Shown: positions 56,046-64,000 of the stretch, in pieces | Layout of the letters: each line of letters begins with the position of its first letter | How positions within the stretch are numbered: the stretch's first letter is position 1 | Translations under genes and position numbers: made by a program | The notes under the pieces: model-generated | Databases searched by the model: none | Told to the model about the DNA's origin: nothing | Seen by the model: only the letters and a program-made list of their open reading frames with translations | Origin: Streptomyces antibioticus | Lineage (GTDB): Bacteria > Actinomycetota > Actinomycetes > Streptomycetales > Streptomycetaceae | Length of the DNA stretch: 64,000 nucleotides | NCBI RefSeq assembly: GCF_001514065.1 | Contig: NZ_KQ948436.1 | Location: 73,261 to 137,260 of the forward strand | Direction: 5' to 3'

Positions 56046-58856
56046 ATGCAGACCTCGTCGGACCGGCACGAGTACCCCGCCCACTGGGAGGCCGACGTGG
56101 TGCTGCGCGACGGCGGCACCGCGCGCATCCGCCCCATCACCGTTGATGACGCCGATCGCCTGGTCAGCTTCTACGAGCAGGTCTCGGACGAGTCGAAGTA
56201 CTACCGCTTCTTCGCGCCCTACCCTCGCCTGTCCGCCAAGGACGTCCACCGCTTCACGCACCACGACTTTGTGGACCGGGTGGGTCTCGCCGCCACGGTC
56301 GGCGGCGAGTTCATCGCCACCGTACGCTACGACCGCATCGGCGCCGACGGAATGCCCGCGTCCGCCCCTTCCGACGAGGCCGAGGTCGCCTTCCTCGTCC
56401 AGGACGCCCACCAGGGACGCGGCGTCGCCTCCGCTCTCCTCGAACACATCGGTGCCGTCGCCCGCGAGCGCGGCATCCGCCGCTTCGCCGCCGAGGTGCT
56501 GCCCGCCAACAACAAGATGATCAAGGTGTTCACGGACGCTGGGTACACCCAGAAGCGCAGCTTCGAGGACGGCGTCGTACGCCTGGAGTTCGACCTGGAG
56601 CCCACCGACCGCTCGATGGCCGTGCAGTACGCGCGCGAACAGCGCGCGGAGGGGCGGTCCGTGGAGCGGCTCCTCAAGCCGGGCTCGGTCGCCGTCGTCG
56701 GCGTCGGCCGCACCCCCGGCGGAGTGGGCCGCAGCATCCTCGACAACATCCGGGACGCCGGGTTCACGGGCCGCCTGTACGCCGTGAACAAGGCCTTCAT
56801 GGACAAGGAGATCGACGGGGTCCCGGCGCACCGCTCGGTGCGCGACATCGAGGGCCCCGTCGACCTCGCGGTCGTCGCCGTGCCCGCCGAGCACGTCCCC
56901 GAGGTCGTCGCCGAGTGCGGCGAACACGGCGTGCAGGGCCTCGTCGTGATCTCCGCCGGGTACGCCGAGAGCGGCCCCGACGGACGCGAGCGCCAGCGCG
57001 AACTCGTCCGCCACGCGCGCGCGTACGGCATGCGCATCATCGGCCCCAACGCCTTCGGTGTCATCAACACCAACCCGGACGTACGGCTGAACGCCTCCCT
57101 GGCCAACGAGACGCCCCGCCCCGGCCGCATCGGCCTCTTCGCCCAGTCCGGCGCCATCGGCATCGCCCTGCTCTCCCGCCTGCACCGGCGCGGCGGCGGC
57201 GTCACGGGGGTCACCGGAGTGTCCACGTTCGTCTCCTCCGGCAACCGCGCGGACGTCTCCGGCAACGACGTCCTCCAGTACTGGTACGACGACCCGGACA
57301 CCGACGTCGTCCTCATGTACCTGGAGTCCATCGGCAACCCCCGCAAGTTCACCCGCCTCGCCCGCCGTACCGCCGCCGCGAAGCCGCTCGTCGTCGTCCA
57401 GGGCGCCGGCTCCGCCCCGCAAGGGCACGCCGTACGGGCCACCCGGCTGAAGCACACGACCGTGTCCGCGCTGCTGAGACAGGCCGGCGTGATCCGCGTG
57501 AACACCATCACCGAACTGGTCGACACCGGCCTGCTGCTCGCCCGCCAGCCCCTCCCGCGCGGCCCGCGCGTGGCGATCCTCGGCAACTCCGAGTCACTGG
57601 GCCTGCTCACCTACGACGCCTGCCTGTCCGAGGGCCTCAGGCCGCTGCCCCCGCTCGACCTGACGACGGCCGCCTCGGCCCGGGACTTCCACGCCGCGCT
57701 CGCGCGCGTGCTGGCGGACGACACCTGCGACGCCGTCGTCGTCACCGCGATCCCGTCCGTGGGGGAGGGCGCCGCCGGCGACGCCGCCCTCGCCGAGGCG
57801 CTGCGGTCGGCGGCCGAGCGGGTGCCCGGCAAGCCCGTCCTCGTCGTCCACGTCGAGCTGGGCGGACTGGCCGAGGCCCTGTCGGCCGCGACCAGCACGG
57901 CACCGCAGGCCGCGACACCGAGCGCCACCCACCCCTTCCGCGCCCTGGACCGCCTCGCCGCCAGGGCCCCGGAGGAGACCTCCGACACGACCCCCCGCCT
58001 CATCCCCGCCTACCCCGCCGCCGAACGCGCGGTCCGCGCCCTCGGCGAAGCCGTGAAGTACGCCCAGTGGCAGCGCGAGGCCGCCGCCCCCGGCAAGGTG
58101 CCCGAGTTCGAGAACATCGACGAGAAGGGCGCCGCCCAGCTCATCGACGGCCTCCTCACGCGCGGGCAGGGCCTCACCCTCGGCGCCGACGCGACCTGCG
58201 ACCTCCTCGGCACGTACGGCATCCCCGTCCACCGCGCCCTCCCCGCACCCACCCCCGACGACGCGGCCGCCGCCGCCCGCACCCTCGGCTACCCCGTCGC
58301 CCTCAAGGCCACCGCCCCGCACCTGCGCCACCGCGCCGACCTCGGCGGCGTCCGGCTCGACCTCGCCGACGAGGAGCAACTGCGCCGCTCGTACGCCGAG
58401 TTGACCGAGCTGTTCGGCTCGCCGGACGAGCTGCGCCCGGTCGTGCAGGGGATGGCCCCGCGCGGCGTCGACACCGTCATACGGGCCGTCATCGACCCGG
58501 CGGCCGGCGCGGTGCTCTCCTTCGGGCTCGCCGGAGCCGCCTCCCAGCTGCTCGGCGACACCGCGCACCGGCTGATCCCGGTCACCGACCGGGAGGCGGC
58601 CACCCTGGTGCGGTCCATCCGGACGGCGCCTCTCCTGTTCGGCTGGCGCGGTTCGGCGCCCGTCGACACCGCCGCCCTCGAAGAGCTGCTGCTCAGGGTG
58701 TCCCGCCTCGTCGACGACCACCCCGAGGTCGTCGCGGTCACCCTGGAGCCGGTCGTCGTCGCCCCGCACGGCCTGAGCGTCCTCGGCGCCTCCGTCCGGC
58801 TGGCGCCCCCTCCCGCCCGCGACGACCTGGGCCCACGGACGCTCCCGGCGTACTGA
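56046..58856 (+). CDS. Pat-like protein acetyltransferase / ADP-forming acyl-CoA synthetase fusion
   Basis: A 936-residue protein. Residues 15-190 are a GNAT acetyltransferase (RIRPITVDDADRLVSFYEQ, EVAFLVQDAHQGRGVASALLEHI). Then comes an ADP-forming acyl-CoA synthetase-like body: CoA-binding (PGSVAVVGVGRTPGGVGRSI), a ligase part (GLFAQSGAIGIALL), and a C-terminal ATP-grasp domain (YPVALKATAPHLRHRADLGGV). The phospho-His motif SHTG of true synthetases is not visible, as in the S. lividans PatA group, so it probably acts as a protein lysine acetyltransferase. The ATG at 56046 has TACTCT seven bases upstream and no Shine-Dalgarno sequence, suggesting a leaderless mRNA. Confidence 0.88.
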   Translation: MQTSSDRHEYPAHWEADVVLRDGGTARIRPITVDDADRLVSFYEQVSDESKYYRFFAPYPRLSAKDVHRFTHHDFVDRVGLAATVGGEFIATVRYDRIGADGMPASAPSDEAEVAFLVQDAHQGRGVASALLEHIGAVARERGIRRFAAEVLPANNKMIKVFTDAGYTQKRSFEDGVVRLEFDLEPTDRSMAVQYAREQRAEGRSVERLLKPGSVAVVGVGRTPGGVGRSILDNIRDAGFTGRLYAVNKAFMDKEIDGVPAHRSVRDIEGPVDLAVVAVPAEHVPEVVAECGEHGVQGLVVISAGYAESGPDGRERQRELVRHARAYGMRIIGPNAFGVINTNPDVRLNASLANETPRPGRIGLFAQSGAIGIALLSRLHRRGGGVTGVTGVSTFVSSGNRADVSGNDVLQYWYDDPDTDVVLMYLESIGNPRKFTRLARRTAAAKPLVVVQGAGSAPQGHAVRATRLKHTTVSALLRQAGVIRVNTITELVDTGLLLARQPLPRGPRVAILGNSESLGLLTYDACLSEGLRPLPPLDLTTAASARDFHAALARVLADDTCDAVVVTAIPSVGEGAAGDAALAEALRSAAERVPGKPVLVVHVELGGLAEALSAATSTAPQAATPSATHPFRALDRLAARAPEETSDTTPRLIPAYPAAERAVRALGEAVKYAQWQREAAAPGKVPEFENIDEKGAAQLIDGLLTRGQGLTLGADATCDLLGTYGIPVHRALPAPTPDDAAAAARTLGYPVALKATAPHLRHRADLGGVRLDLADEEQLRRSYAELTELFGSPDELRPVVQGMAPRGVDTVIRAVIDPAAGAVLSFGLAGAASQLLGDTAHRLIPVTDREAATLVRSIRTAPLLFGWRGSAPVDTAALEELLLRVSRLVDDHPEVVAVTLEPVVVAPHGLSVLGASVRLAPPPARDDLGPRTLPAY

Positions 58857-58908
58857 GACCTTCGTGAGCGGTGCCTCGCAGTCAGTGCACCCCCGTAGGA
58901 TGGACGTC

Positions 58909-59496
58909 ATGGCCAAGACCAGTACGACGACCCAGGGGCTGCGCGCGGCGATCGAGCGCAGCGGCTACTACCCGGCCCTCGTGGCCGAGGCGGTGGAGGC
59001 CGCCGTGGGCGGCGAGCCCATGCGGTCGTTCCTGGTCCACCAGGAGACGACGTTCGACCAGAACGAGGTCCGGCGGCATGTGACCGTGCTCGTCCTCACC
59101 GAGCACCGCTTCATCGTCAGCCACACCGACGAGCAGGCCGCCGACAACACGTCCCCGACGCCGTACGCCACCACCTCCACCGAGTCGGTCAAGCTCGGCC
59201 GGATCTCGTCGGTCGTGCTCAGCCGCGTCGTCGCCAACCCGGAGCAGTACCAGCCGGGCACCCTGCCCCGCGAGGTCGTCCTGACCATCGGCTGGGGAGC
59301 CGTCTCCCGCATCGACCTGGAGCCCGCCGCCTGCGGCGACCCCAACTGCGAGGCGGACCACGGCTACACGGGCAACTCGACGGCGGACGACCTCAGCCTG
59401 CGCGTCAGCGAGGCCGGGGACGGCCCGGAGACGGTGCGCCAGGCCCTCGCCTTCGCGCAGGCCCTCTCCGAGGCGACCGCGGACATCACCCGCTGA
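58909..59496 (+). CDS. DUF5998 family protein
   Basis: A 195-residue actinobacterial protein of unknown function. It reads TTTQGLRAAIERSGYYPALVAEAVEAAVGGE near the start, then an alternating beta region (HVTVLVLTEHRFIVSHTDEQ, EVVLTIGWGAVSRIDLEPA). GDPNCEADHGYTG contains a single conserved cysteine. No signal peptide. The ATG at 58909 has TAGGAT (58896-58901) seven bases upstream and no Shine-Dalgarno sequence, so translation is probably leaderless. The stop overlaps the ATG of the next gene (TGATG), so the two are coupled. Confidence 0.85.
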   Translation: MAKTSTTTQGLRAAIERSGYYPALVAEAVEAAVGGEPMRSFLVHQETTFDQNEVRRHVTVLVLTEHRFIVSHTDEQAADNTSPTPYATTSTESVKLGRISSVVLSRVVANPEQYQPGTLPREVVLTIGWGAVSRIDLEPAACGDPNCEADHGYTGNSTADDLSLRVSEAGDGPETVRQALAFAQALSEATADITR

Positions 59497-60689
59497 TGGC
59501 ACAGCCGACCGCCTGGGACCCGCATCCGGAACCGCTGGCCGTGGATTCCGCGCCCCTTCCCCAGTACGGCAGCGGCTCCCTCGCCGACCTCCTGCCCACG
59601 CTGGCCGCGGGCATGGGCGTGCCCGGGACGACCGCCACGATCACCGAGCTGGCCCCCGCCGACCGGAACTGCGTGTTCCTGATCGACGGCCTCGGCTGGG
59701 AGCAGCTGCGGGCGCACCCCGAGGACGCGCCCTTCATGACCTCGCTCCTCGGCAGCTCCCGCGGCGGCACCGGCCGCCCGCTGACCGCCGGCTACCCGGC
59801 GACCACCGCGACGTCCCTGGCCTCGGTCGGCACGGGCCTGCCGCCGGGCGCCCACGGACTGCCCGGCTACACCGTGCGCAACCCGGACACCGGCGAGCTG
59901 ATGAACCAGCTGCGCTGGCAGCCGTGGACGCAGCCGCGCGCGTGGCAGCCGTATCCCACCGTCTTCCAGCTGGCGCACGACGCGGGGGTGCACGCCGCGC
60001 AGGTGTCCTCGCCGACCTTCGAGAACACACCGCTGACCAAGGTCGCGCTGAGCGGCGGCAAGTTCCTCGGCCGGCTGTCCGGCGAGGACCGTATGGACCT
60101 GGCCGCCGAGCAACTGGCCGCCGCCGACCGCGCGCTGGTCTACACGTACTACGCCGAACTCGACGGCGCCGGCCACCGCTTCGGCGTCGACTCCGACACC
60201 TGGCGCGGCCAGCTCATGCACGTGGACCGCCTGGTCCAGCGCCTCGCGGAACAACTGCCTCCCCACAGCGCGCTCTACGTCACCGCCGACCACGGCATGG
60301 TCGACATCCCCTTCGACGAGCAGCACCGCATCGACTTCGACGAGGACTGGGAGCTGCGGGCCGGGGTCGCCCTGCTCGGCGGCGAGGGCCGGGCGCGCCA
60401 TGTCTACGCCGTCCCCGGCGCCGCCAACGACGTCCTGACCTGCTGGCGCGAGGTGCTCGGCGAGCAGTTCTGGGTGGCCTCACGGGACGAGGCGATCGCG
60501 GCGGGCTGGTTCGGCCCGCACATCGACGACCGGGTGTACGACCGCCTCGGCGACGTGGTGGCGGCCGCGCGGGACGACGTCCTGATCATCGCGTCCGAGC
60601 GGGAGCCGAAGGAGTCCGCGATGGTCGGCAACCACGGTTCGATGACCCCTGCCGAGCAGCTGATCCCGCTGCTCGAAGTACGCTCCTGA
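59496..60689 (+). CDS. Alkaline-phosphatase-superfamily nucleotide pyrophosphatase/phosphodiesterase
   Basis: A 397-residue enzyme of the type I phosphodiesterase/nucleotide pyrophosphatase family, metal-dependent. The first metal-binding Asp is in VFLIDGLGW, the nucleophile Thr is in AGYPATTATSLASVGTGLPP, and the later ligands are in YYAELDGAGHRFG and VTADHGMVDI with NHGSMTP at the end. No signal peptide is visible, so it may act in the cytoplasm. It overlaps the DUF5998 gene and precedes tdk by 49 bp; the three could be one unit. The substrate is unknown. Confidence 0.9.
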   Translation: MAQPTAWDPHPEPLAVDSAPLPQYGSGSLADLLPTLAAGMGVPGTTATITELAPADRNCVFLIDGLGWEQLRAHPEDAPFMTSLLGSSRGGTGRPLTAGYPATTATSLASVGTGLPPGAHGLPGYTVRNPDTGELMNQLRWQPWTQPRAWQPYPTVFQLAHDAGVHAAQVSSPTFENTPLTKVALSGGKFLGRLSGEDRMDLAAEQLAAADRALVYTYYAELDGAGHRFGVDSDTWRGQLMHVDRLVQRLAEQLPPHSALYVTADHGMVDIPFDEQHRIDFDEDWELRAGVALLGGEGRARHVYAVPGAANDVLTCWREVLGEQFWVASRDEAIAAGWFGPHIDDRVYDRLGDVVAAARDDVLIIASEREPKESAMVGNHGSMTPAEQLIPLLEVRS

Positions 60690-60738
60690 CGCCCGCCCCC
60701 TTCTCCTCACCCTGTCGCCGAAAGGTCCGTAACTCCCC

Positions 60739-61386
60739 ATGCCCGAGCTGGTGTTCTTCTCCGGAACGATGGACTGCGGGAAGTCGACGCTGGCTCTCCA
60801 GATCGAGCACAACCGCTCCGCGCGCGGCCTGCAGGGCATGATCTTCACGCGCGACGACCGCGCGGGCGAGGGCAAGCTCTCCTCCCGCCTGGGCCTGGTG
60901 ACGGACGCGGTCGAGGTCGAGGACGGCCAGGACCTGTACGCCTACCTCGTCGACCACCTCTCCCAGGGCGGCCGCGCGGACTACGTCATCGCCGACGAGG
61001 CCCAGTTCCTGGCGCCGGAGCAGATCGACCAACTCGCCCGCGTGGTCGACGACCTGGGCCTGGACGTCTACGCCTTCGGCATCACCACGGACTTCCGCTC
61101 CAAGCTCTTCCCCGGCTCCCAGCGCCTCGTCGAACTGGCCGACCGGGTCGAGGTCCTCCAGGTGGAGGCCCTCTGCTGGTGCGGCGCCCGCGCCACGCAC
61201 AACGCCCGCACGATAGGGGGCGAGATGGTCGTGGAGGGCGCCCAAGTGGTGGTGGGCGACGTCAACCAGTCGGAAGCCATCGGCTACGAGGTCCTGTGCC
61301 GCCGCCACCACCGCCGCCGCATGACATCGGCAACGGCGAGAGCGGCGGCACTGTCACCGGACGTACTGCCGGTCAACTCGCTTTAG
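60739..61386 (+). CDS. tdk: Thymidine kinase
   Basis: A 215-residue type II thymidine kinase of the dTMP salvage pathway. The P-loop is FFSGTMDCGKST, the catalytic Glu is in IADEAQFL, and the zinc site is CWCGARATHNAR plus CRRHHRR near the C-terminus. The last 20 residues are an extra Ala-rich tail. It ends 14 bp inside the convergent DUF4352-like gene. Confidence 0.95.
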   Translation: MPELVFFSGTMDCGKSTLALQIEHNRSARGLQGMIFTRDDRAGEGKLSSRLGLVTDAVEVEDGQDLYAYLVDHLSQGGRADYVIADEAQFLAPEQIDQLARVVDDLGLDVYAFGITTDFRSKLFPGSQRLVELADRVEVLQVEALCWCGARATHNARTIGGEMVVEGAQVVVGDVNQSEAIGYEVLCRRHHRRRMTSATARAAALSPDVLPVNSL

Positions 61387-61684
61387 GCACGGCCCATTCG
61401 CCTACGTCGTCGGCGAAGCCGCTGTCCATGGCGAACTGGACGGTGACGATACGCGACCCGTCCGACACCTCGAACGTGATGAAGCCCAGGGCTGTCTTGC
61501 CGGGACCCACGGTGATGCTTTTGTCGATCACGGTTGCCCCATTGGACGGGGAGTCTTTGTAGACGGCTGTTCCGGTGTTCTTCAGACGGAACGGAACGGC
61601 CACGTAGTGACGCCGCGCATCCGGCTGGAAGTCGTCAGGATCGGTCGGAGCCCAAGCCAACAACGGTGCGGTACGACCACGCAT
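61373..61684 (-). CDS. Shortened DUF4352-like protein, possible gene remnant
   Basis: A 103-residue protein resembling the second half of DUF4352-type lipoproteins: YVAVPFRLKNTGTAVYKDSPSNGA, then FITFEVSDG and FAMDSGFADDVGEWAV. Full-length relatives begin with a lipobox signal peptide and have about 20-25 further residues between SNGA and the PG turn. Both are missing here (the text jumps from ATVID to KSITVGPG), as I remember the family. It has a good ribosome-binding site (GGAGGA) before the ATG at 61684. It may be a remnant or a reduced, cytoplasmic form. GC looks lower than in the neighbours. The 3' end overlaps tdk by 14 bp. Confidence 0.6.
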   Translation of the reverse strand: MRGRTAPLLAWAPTDPDDFQPDARRHYVAVPFRLKNTGTAVYKDSPSNGATVIDKSITVGPGKTALGFITFEVSDGSRIVTVQFAMDSGFADDVGEWAVPKAS

Positions 61685-61731
61685 CGCTCCTCCAGGTGCT
61701 GCGGAGCGGCTGATGTCACCATCGTCCGCCC

Positions 61732-62508
61732 TCAGGGCGTCGTCTGCACCACCGAGAACCGTGCCCCCTCCGGGTCCGACACCGTGGCGACGCGGCCGTG
61801 CGGGGTGTCGTGGGGCGGTTTGAGGACGTGGCCGCCGAGGGCGGTGAGGAGCTCCAGGGTGTCGTCCGTGTCGGAGACCTGGAAGTACGTCATCCAGTGC
61901 GGGCCCCGGTCGCGGGGGAGGGAGGTGCCGACGCCGTGGATGCCGGCGACCGGGTGGCCGGCGAGTTGGAGGGTGACGTAGTCGAAGTCGGCGGAGACGA
62001 TCGGCTCCTCGTCGTAGCCGAAGACCGTTTCGTAGAACTTGGCGACGCTCGCCGTCTCGAAGGTGAGCAGTTCGTGCCAGGCCGGGGTGCCGGGGACGCC
62101 GGAGATGCCGGTGCCGCGGTGCACGCCCGCCTGCCACACGCCGAAGACCGCGCCCGAGGGGTCGGAGCCGATCGCGAGGCGCCCGGCGTCCCCCGCGTCC
62201 AGCGGGCCCACGCCCACCGTGCCGCCGCACAGCCGTACCGTCTCCGCCGTCAGGTCCACGTCGTCCGAGGCGAGGTACGGCGTCCAGGCGATGGGCAGAT
62301 GGCGGTCGGGGGGAAGTTGGCCGATTCCTGCCACTTCATGGCCGTCCAGCAGGGCGCGCACGTAGGGGCCCAGCTGCTGCGGGCCCGGCTGGAACTCCCA
62401 GCCGAACAGCTCGCCGTAGAACTCCTGGGTCGTGGTCAGCCCGTGCACCATCAGACTCACCCAGCTGGGTGTGCCGTTCGGGCCGGCCGACCCCCGTGCC
62501 TCGGTCAT
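61732..62508 (-). CDS. VOC-family protein (two glyoxalase-like domains)
   Basis: A 258-residue protein with two tandem vicinal-oxygen-chelate domains, like the Cfp30B/27-kDa antigen group. Each half has the family pattern: PSWVSLMVHGLTTTQEFYGELFGWEF in the first and PAWHELLTFETASVAKFYETVFGYD in the second, each followed by VFGVWQAG- or FSVVQTTP-type ends. The two domains may bind a metal or small molecule; no reaction can be assigned. The ATG at 62508 follows GAGGAG at nine bases; a GTG at 62514 is an alternative. It is divergent from the sulfurtransferase gene. Confidence 0.88.
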   Translation of the reverse strand: MTEARGSAGPNGTPSWVSLMVHGLTTTQEFYGELFGWEFQPGPQQLGPYVRALLDGHEVAGIGQLPPDRHLPIAWTPYLASDDVDLTAETVRLCGGTVGVGPLDAGDAGRLAIGSDPSGAVFGVWQAGVHRGTGISGVPGTPAWHELLTFETASVAKFYETVFGYDEEPIVSADFDYVTLQLAGHPVAGIHGVGTSLPRDRGPHWMTYFQVSDTDDTLELLTALGGHVLKPPHDTPHGRVATVSDPEGARFSVVQTTP

Positions 62509-62709
62509 CGTCACTCTCTCCTCGACCCCTCGCGGGGGCCGTGTCGCCGCCGTGCTCCGGAACCCCGTGCCGATGCTCGCACCACCCGTGGTGCCGCGCG
62601 CTCCGGGCGCGCCGCTGCTCTCCGCCCCTTCCGGCAGAATGCCCGGTGCGCGGTGGCCCGTCCTTTTCTGCGCGATTGCTGACGGATGTCGATCGGCTGT
62701 ACAGCATGT

Positions 62710-62738
62710 GCCCGATCCCGTACGCCTCGTGATCGGGC
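62710..62738. repeat. Inverted repeat between the VOC and sulfurtransferase genes
   Basis: GCCCGATC (62710-62717) and GATCGGGC (62731-62738) are perfect arms 13 nt apart in the divergent promoter region. It could be an operator. I see nothing else in 62509-62804. Confidence 0.5.
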
Positions 62739-62804
62739 CTGCCCGGCGGAGCAGAGTAGCCGGACATGGAGGATGCGGCCACCCCGTGCGCAAGGATGGT
62801 GGTC

Positions 62805-63656
62805 ATGAACGCCATCATCTCCGCATCCGAACTCGCGAGCGACCTGACCGGCTCGAACCCGCCGGTGGTCCTCGACGTCCGCTGGCAGCTGAGCGTGGCC
62901 AAGGCGGCCGGAGAGCCGCCTTTCGACGGCCGCGCCGCGTACGCGGCCGGGCACATTCCGGGCGCGGTCTTCGTTGACCTGGACCGGGAGCTCGCCGCGG
63001 CCCCCGGCGCGCGCGGCCGGCATCCGCTTCCCGAGGTCGCCGACTTCGGCGCGGCGATGCGTCGGGCGGGTGTCTCGGCCGGGACGCCGGTGATCGTCTA
63101 CGACGGCGGACAGGGCTGGGCGGCCGCCCGCGCGTGGTGGATGCTGCGCTGGACGGGTCACCCGGACGTGCGGGTCCTCGACGGCGGGTTGCCGTCCTGG
63201 GAGGGGGCATTGGAGACGGCCGAGCCGACTCCGGCGGAGGGCGACTTCGTGCCGCGGCCGGGCGCGGTGGAGCTTCTCGATGCCGACGGGGCCGCGGCGC
63301 TGGCCCGTTCCGGGGTCCTGTTCGACGCCCGCGCGGGGGAGCGGTACCGGGGTGAGGTGGAGCCGATCGACCGGGTCGGCGGGCACATCCCGGGCGCGGT
63401 GTCCGCGCCCACGAACGAGAACGTCGCCGCCGACGGCCGCTTCCTGCCCGCCGAGGAACTGCACGCCCGCTTCAAGGCCCTGGGCGTCTCCGACGACGCC
63501 CCCGTGGGCGTGTACTGCGGTTCCGGAGTCTCCGGGGCGCACGAGGTGCTGGCGCTGGCGGTCGCGGGCATCCCGGCCGCGCTGTACGTGGGCTCCTGGT
63601 CGGAGTGGTCGTCGGATCCGTCGCGGCCGGTCGCCGTGGGCCCGGACCCGCAGTAG
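62805..63656 (+). CDS. Thiosulfate/3-mercaptopyruvate sulfurtransferase
   Basis: A 283-residue protein of two rhodanese domains that transfers sulfur from thiosulfate or mercaptopyruvate to cyanide or thiols. The first domain (residues 15-140, VVLDVRWQL, HIPGAVFVDLDREL) is inactive-type. The second has the active-site cysteine in GVYCGSGVSGAHEVLAL. The ATG at 62805 follows AAGGA at about eight bases. A terminator follows. Confidence 0.92.
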   Translation: MNAIISASELASDLTGSNPPVVLDVRWQLSVAKAAGEPPFDGRAAYAAGHIPGAVFVDLDRELAAAPGARGRHPLPEVADFGAAMRRAGVSAGTPVIVYDGGQGWAAARAWWMLRWTGHPDVRVLDGGLPSWEGALETAEPTPAEGDFVPRPGAVELLDADGAAALARSGVLFDARAGERYRGEVEPIDRVGGHIPGAVSAPTNENVAADGRFLPAEELHARFKALGVSDDAPVGVYCGSGVSGAHEVLALAVAGIPAALYVGSWSEWSSDPSRPVAVGPDPQ

Positions 63657-63672
63657 CCGCCGTACGGGACGC

Positions 63673-63706
63673 ATGAGGGCCCGCGCCGACCGGCGCGGGC
63701 CCTCAT
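63673..63706 (+). terminator. Terminator between sulfurtransferase and sepH
   Basis: ATGAGGGCCCGCGCC (63673-63687) is matched by GGCGCGGGCCCTCAT (63692-63706): a long GC stem between convergent genes. Confidence 0.82.
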
Positions 63707-63723
63707 GGACGTCGTACGACCTG

Positions 63724-64000
63724 CTACTCCTGCTTCTTCCGCCGTGTCCCGAACACGATCTCGTCCCAGCTCGGGACCGCCGCCCGGCGGCCCGGGCGGA
63801 CGCCGTCCGCCTCGGCCTGGCGGTCGGTGGCGCCGACGAGGCGGTCGCGGTGGGCGCCCACGGAGCGGGGCATGAGGACGTCCGCATAGGCGGAACCGGC
63901 CGAGGCCGCGGGCGCCGGAGGCTCCTCCGCCGCGGGTTCGTCGACGGGCTCCTCCACCGGGGCGGGGGTCTCCGAGGGGCGCTCCGGCACCACCAGGTCG
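63724..64000 (-). CDS. sepH: SepH cell-division protein (C-terminal part, runs off the window)
   Basis: The end of SepH (DUF3071), an FtsZ-binding protein that promotes septum assembly in Streptomyces and Mycobacterium. Only the last 92 residues or so are here: a Pro/Glu/Ala linker and then the conserved C-terminal motif RRAAVPSWDEIVFGTRRKKQE, given in part (PSWDEIVFGTRRKKQ). The N-terminal helix-turn-helix domain lies outside. The frame is open to the window edge. The call rests on the tail motif and on the neighbours (thiosulfate sulfurtransferase upstream), the S. coelicolor order. Confidence 0.88.
   Translation of the reverse strand, partial: DLVVPERPSETPAPVEEPVDEPAAEEPPAPAASAGSAYADVLMPRSVGAHRDRLVGATDRQAEADGVRPGRRAAVPSWDEIVFGTRRKKQE

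Noticed and set aside
1-64000. Mobile element, prophage, CRISPR array, tRNA or rRNA genes
   Set aside because: None of their hallmarks (integrase, transposase, direct-repeat arrays, tRNA folds) is visible, and the gene order is that of the Streptomyces core.

Overview
The window is a stretch of Streptomyces chromosome, probably from the conserved core. GC is very high, third positions are almost all G or C, and GTG or TTG starts are common. The gene order is one I recognise from Streptomyces: lexA / nrdR-nrdJ, rnhB, a RecQ-like helicase, whiH, hrdB, a ParE-like gene, two citrate synthase-like genes, a ParC-like gene, M16 peptidases, ptsH, tdk and sepH. I see no tRNA, rRNA, CRISPR array, insertion sequence, prophage or conjugative element. 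The two end genes (lexA on the left, sepH on the right) are cut by the window edge.

Left part (1-20 kb). The divergent lexA and nrdRJ units carry an SOS box and two NrdR boxes. They are followed by a TerD-like gene, a DUF4937 gene, a histidine phosphatase and an ADP-ribosylglycohydrolase. A divergent MFS efflux / TetR pair has two identical palindromic operators. Then come RNase HII, two hypothetical genes, a RecQ helicase with a C-terminal phosphoribosyltransferase-like domain, a DUF4192 protein and a glycogen-debranching-like protein. Middle (20-30 kb): a NrtR-like Nudix regulator, a one-polypeptide ABC transporter whose ATPase lacks two usual catalytic residues, the sporulation regulator whiH, the principal sigma factor hrdB, a secreted trypsin-like protease, a small zinc-ribbon protein and the topoisomerase IV-type B subunit.

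30-47 kb holds the most regulatory and accessory content. It starts with a membrane protein / histidine kinase / LuxR-type regulator operon and a DUF485 / sodium-solute symporter pair. Next is a CitB-type response regulator without an adjacent kinase, an ABC importer operon (ATPase, permease, lipoprotein), and a second, closely similar CitB-type regulator with its CitA-type kinase. An iron-box-controlled sucrase/ferredoxin-like gene follows. Then a citrate synthase fused to a DNA-binding domain is divergent from a second citrate synthase, with AT-rich perfect palindromes between them. Last come two tandem paralogous 80-residue proteins of unknown function next to a DUF6082 membrane protein.

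47-64 kb: a CobW GTPase converges on the ParC-like gene. Then come a two-gene M16 peptidase operon with one active and one degenerate subunit, a c-di-AMP (ydaO-type) riboswitch ahead of a secreted M23 endopeptidase, a GntR regulator, and ptsH with a DasR-type operator. A Pat-like acetyltransferase/acyl-CoA synthetase fusion follows, then a DUF5998-phosphodiesterase-thymidine kinase run, a shrunken DUF4352-like gene, a VOC protein, a thiosulfate sulfurtransferase and the C-terminus of SepH. At least eight genes lack a Shine-Dalgarno sequence and have a TANNNT hexamer ending 6-7 nt before the start codon, which points to leaderless mRNAs.
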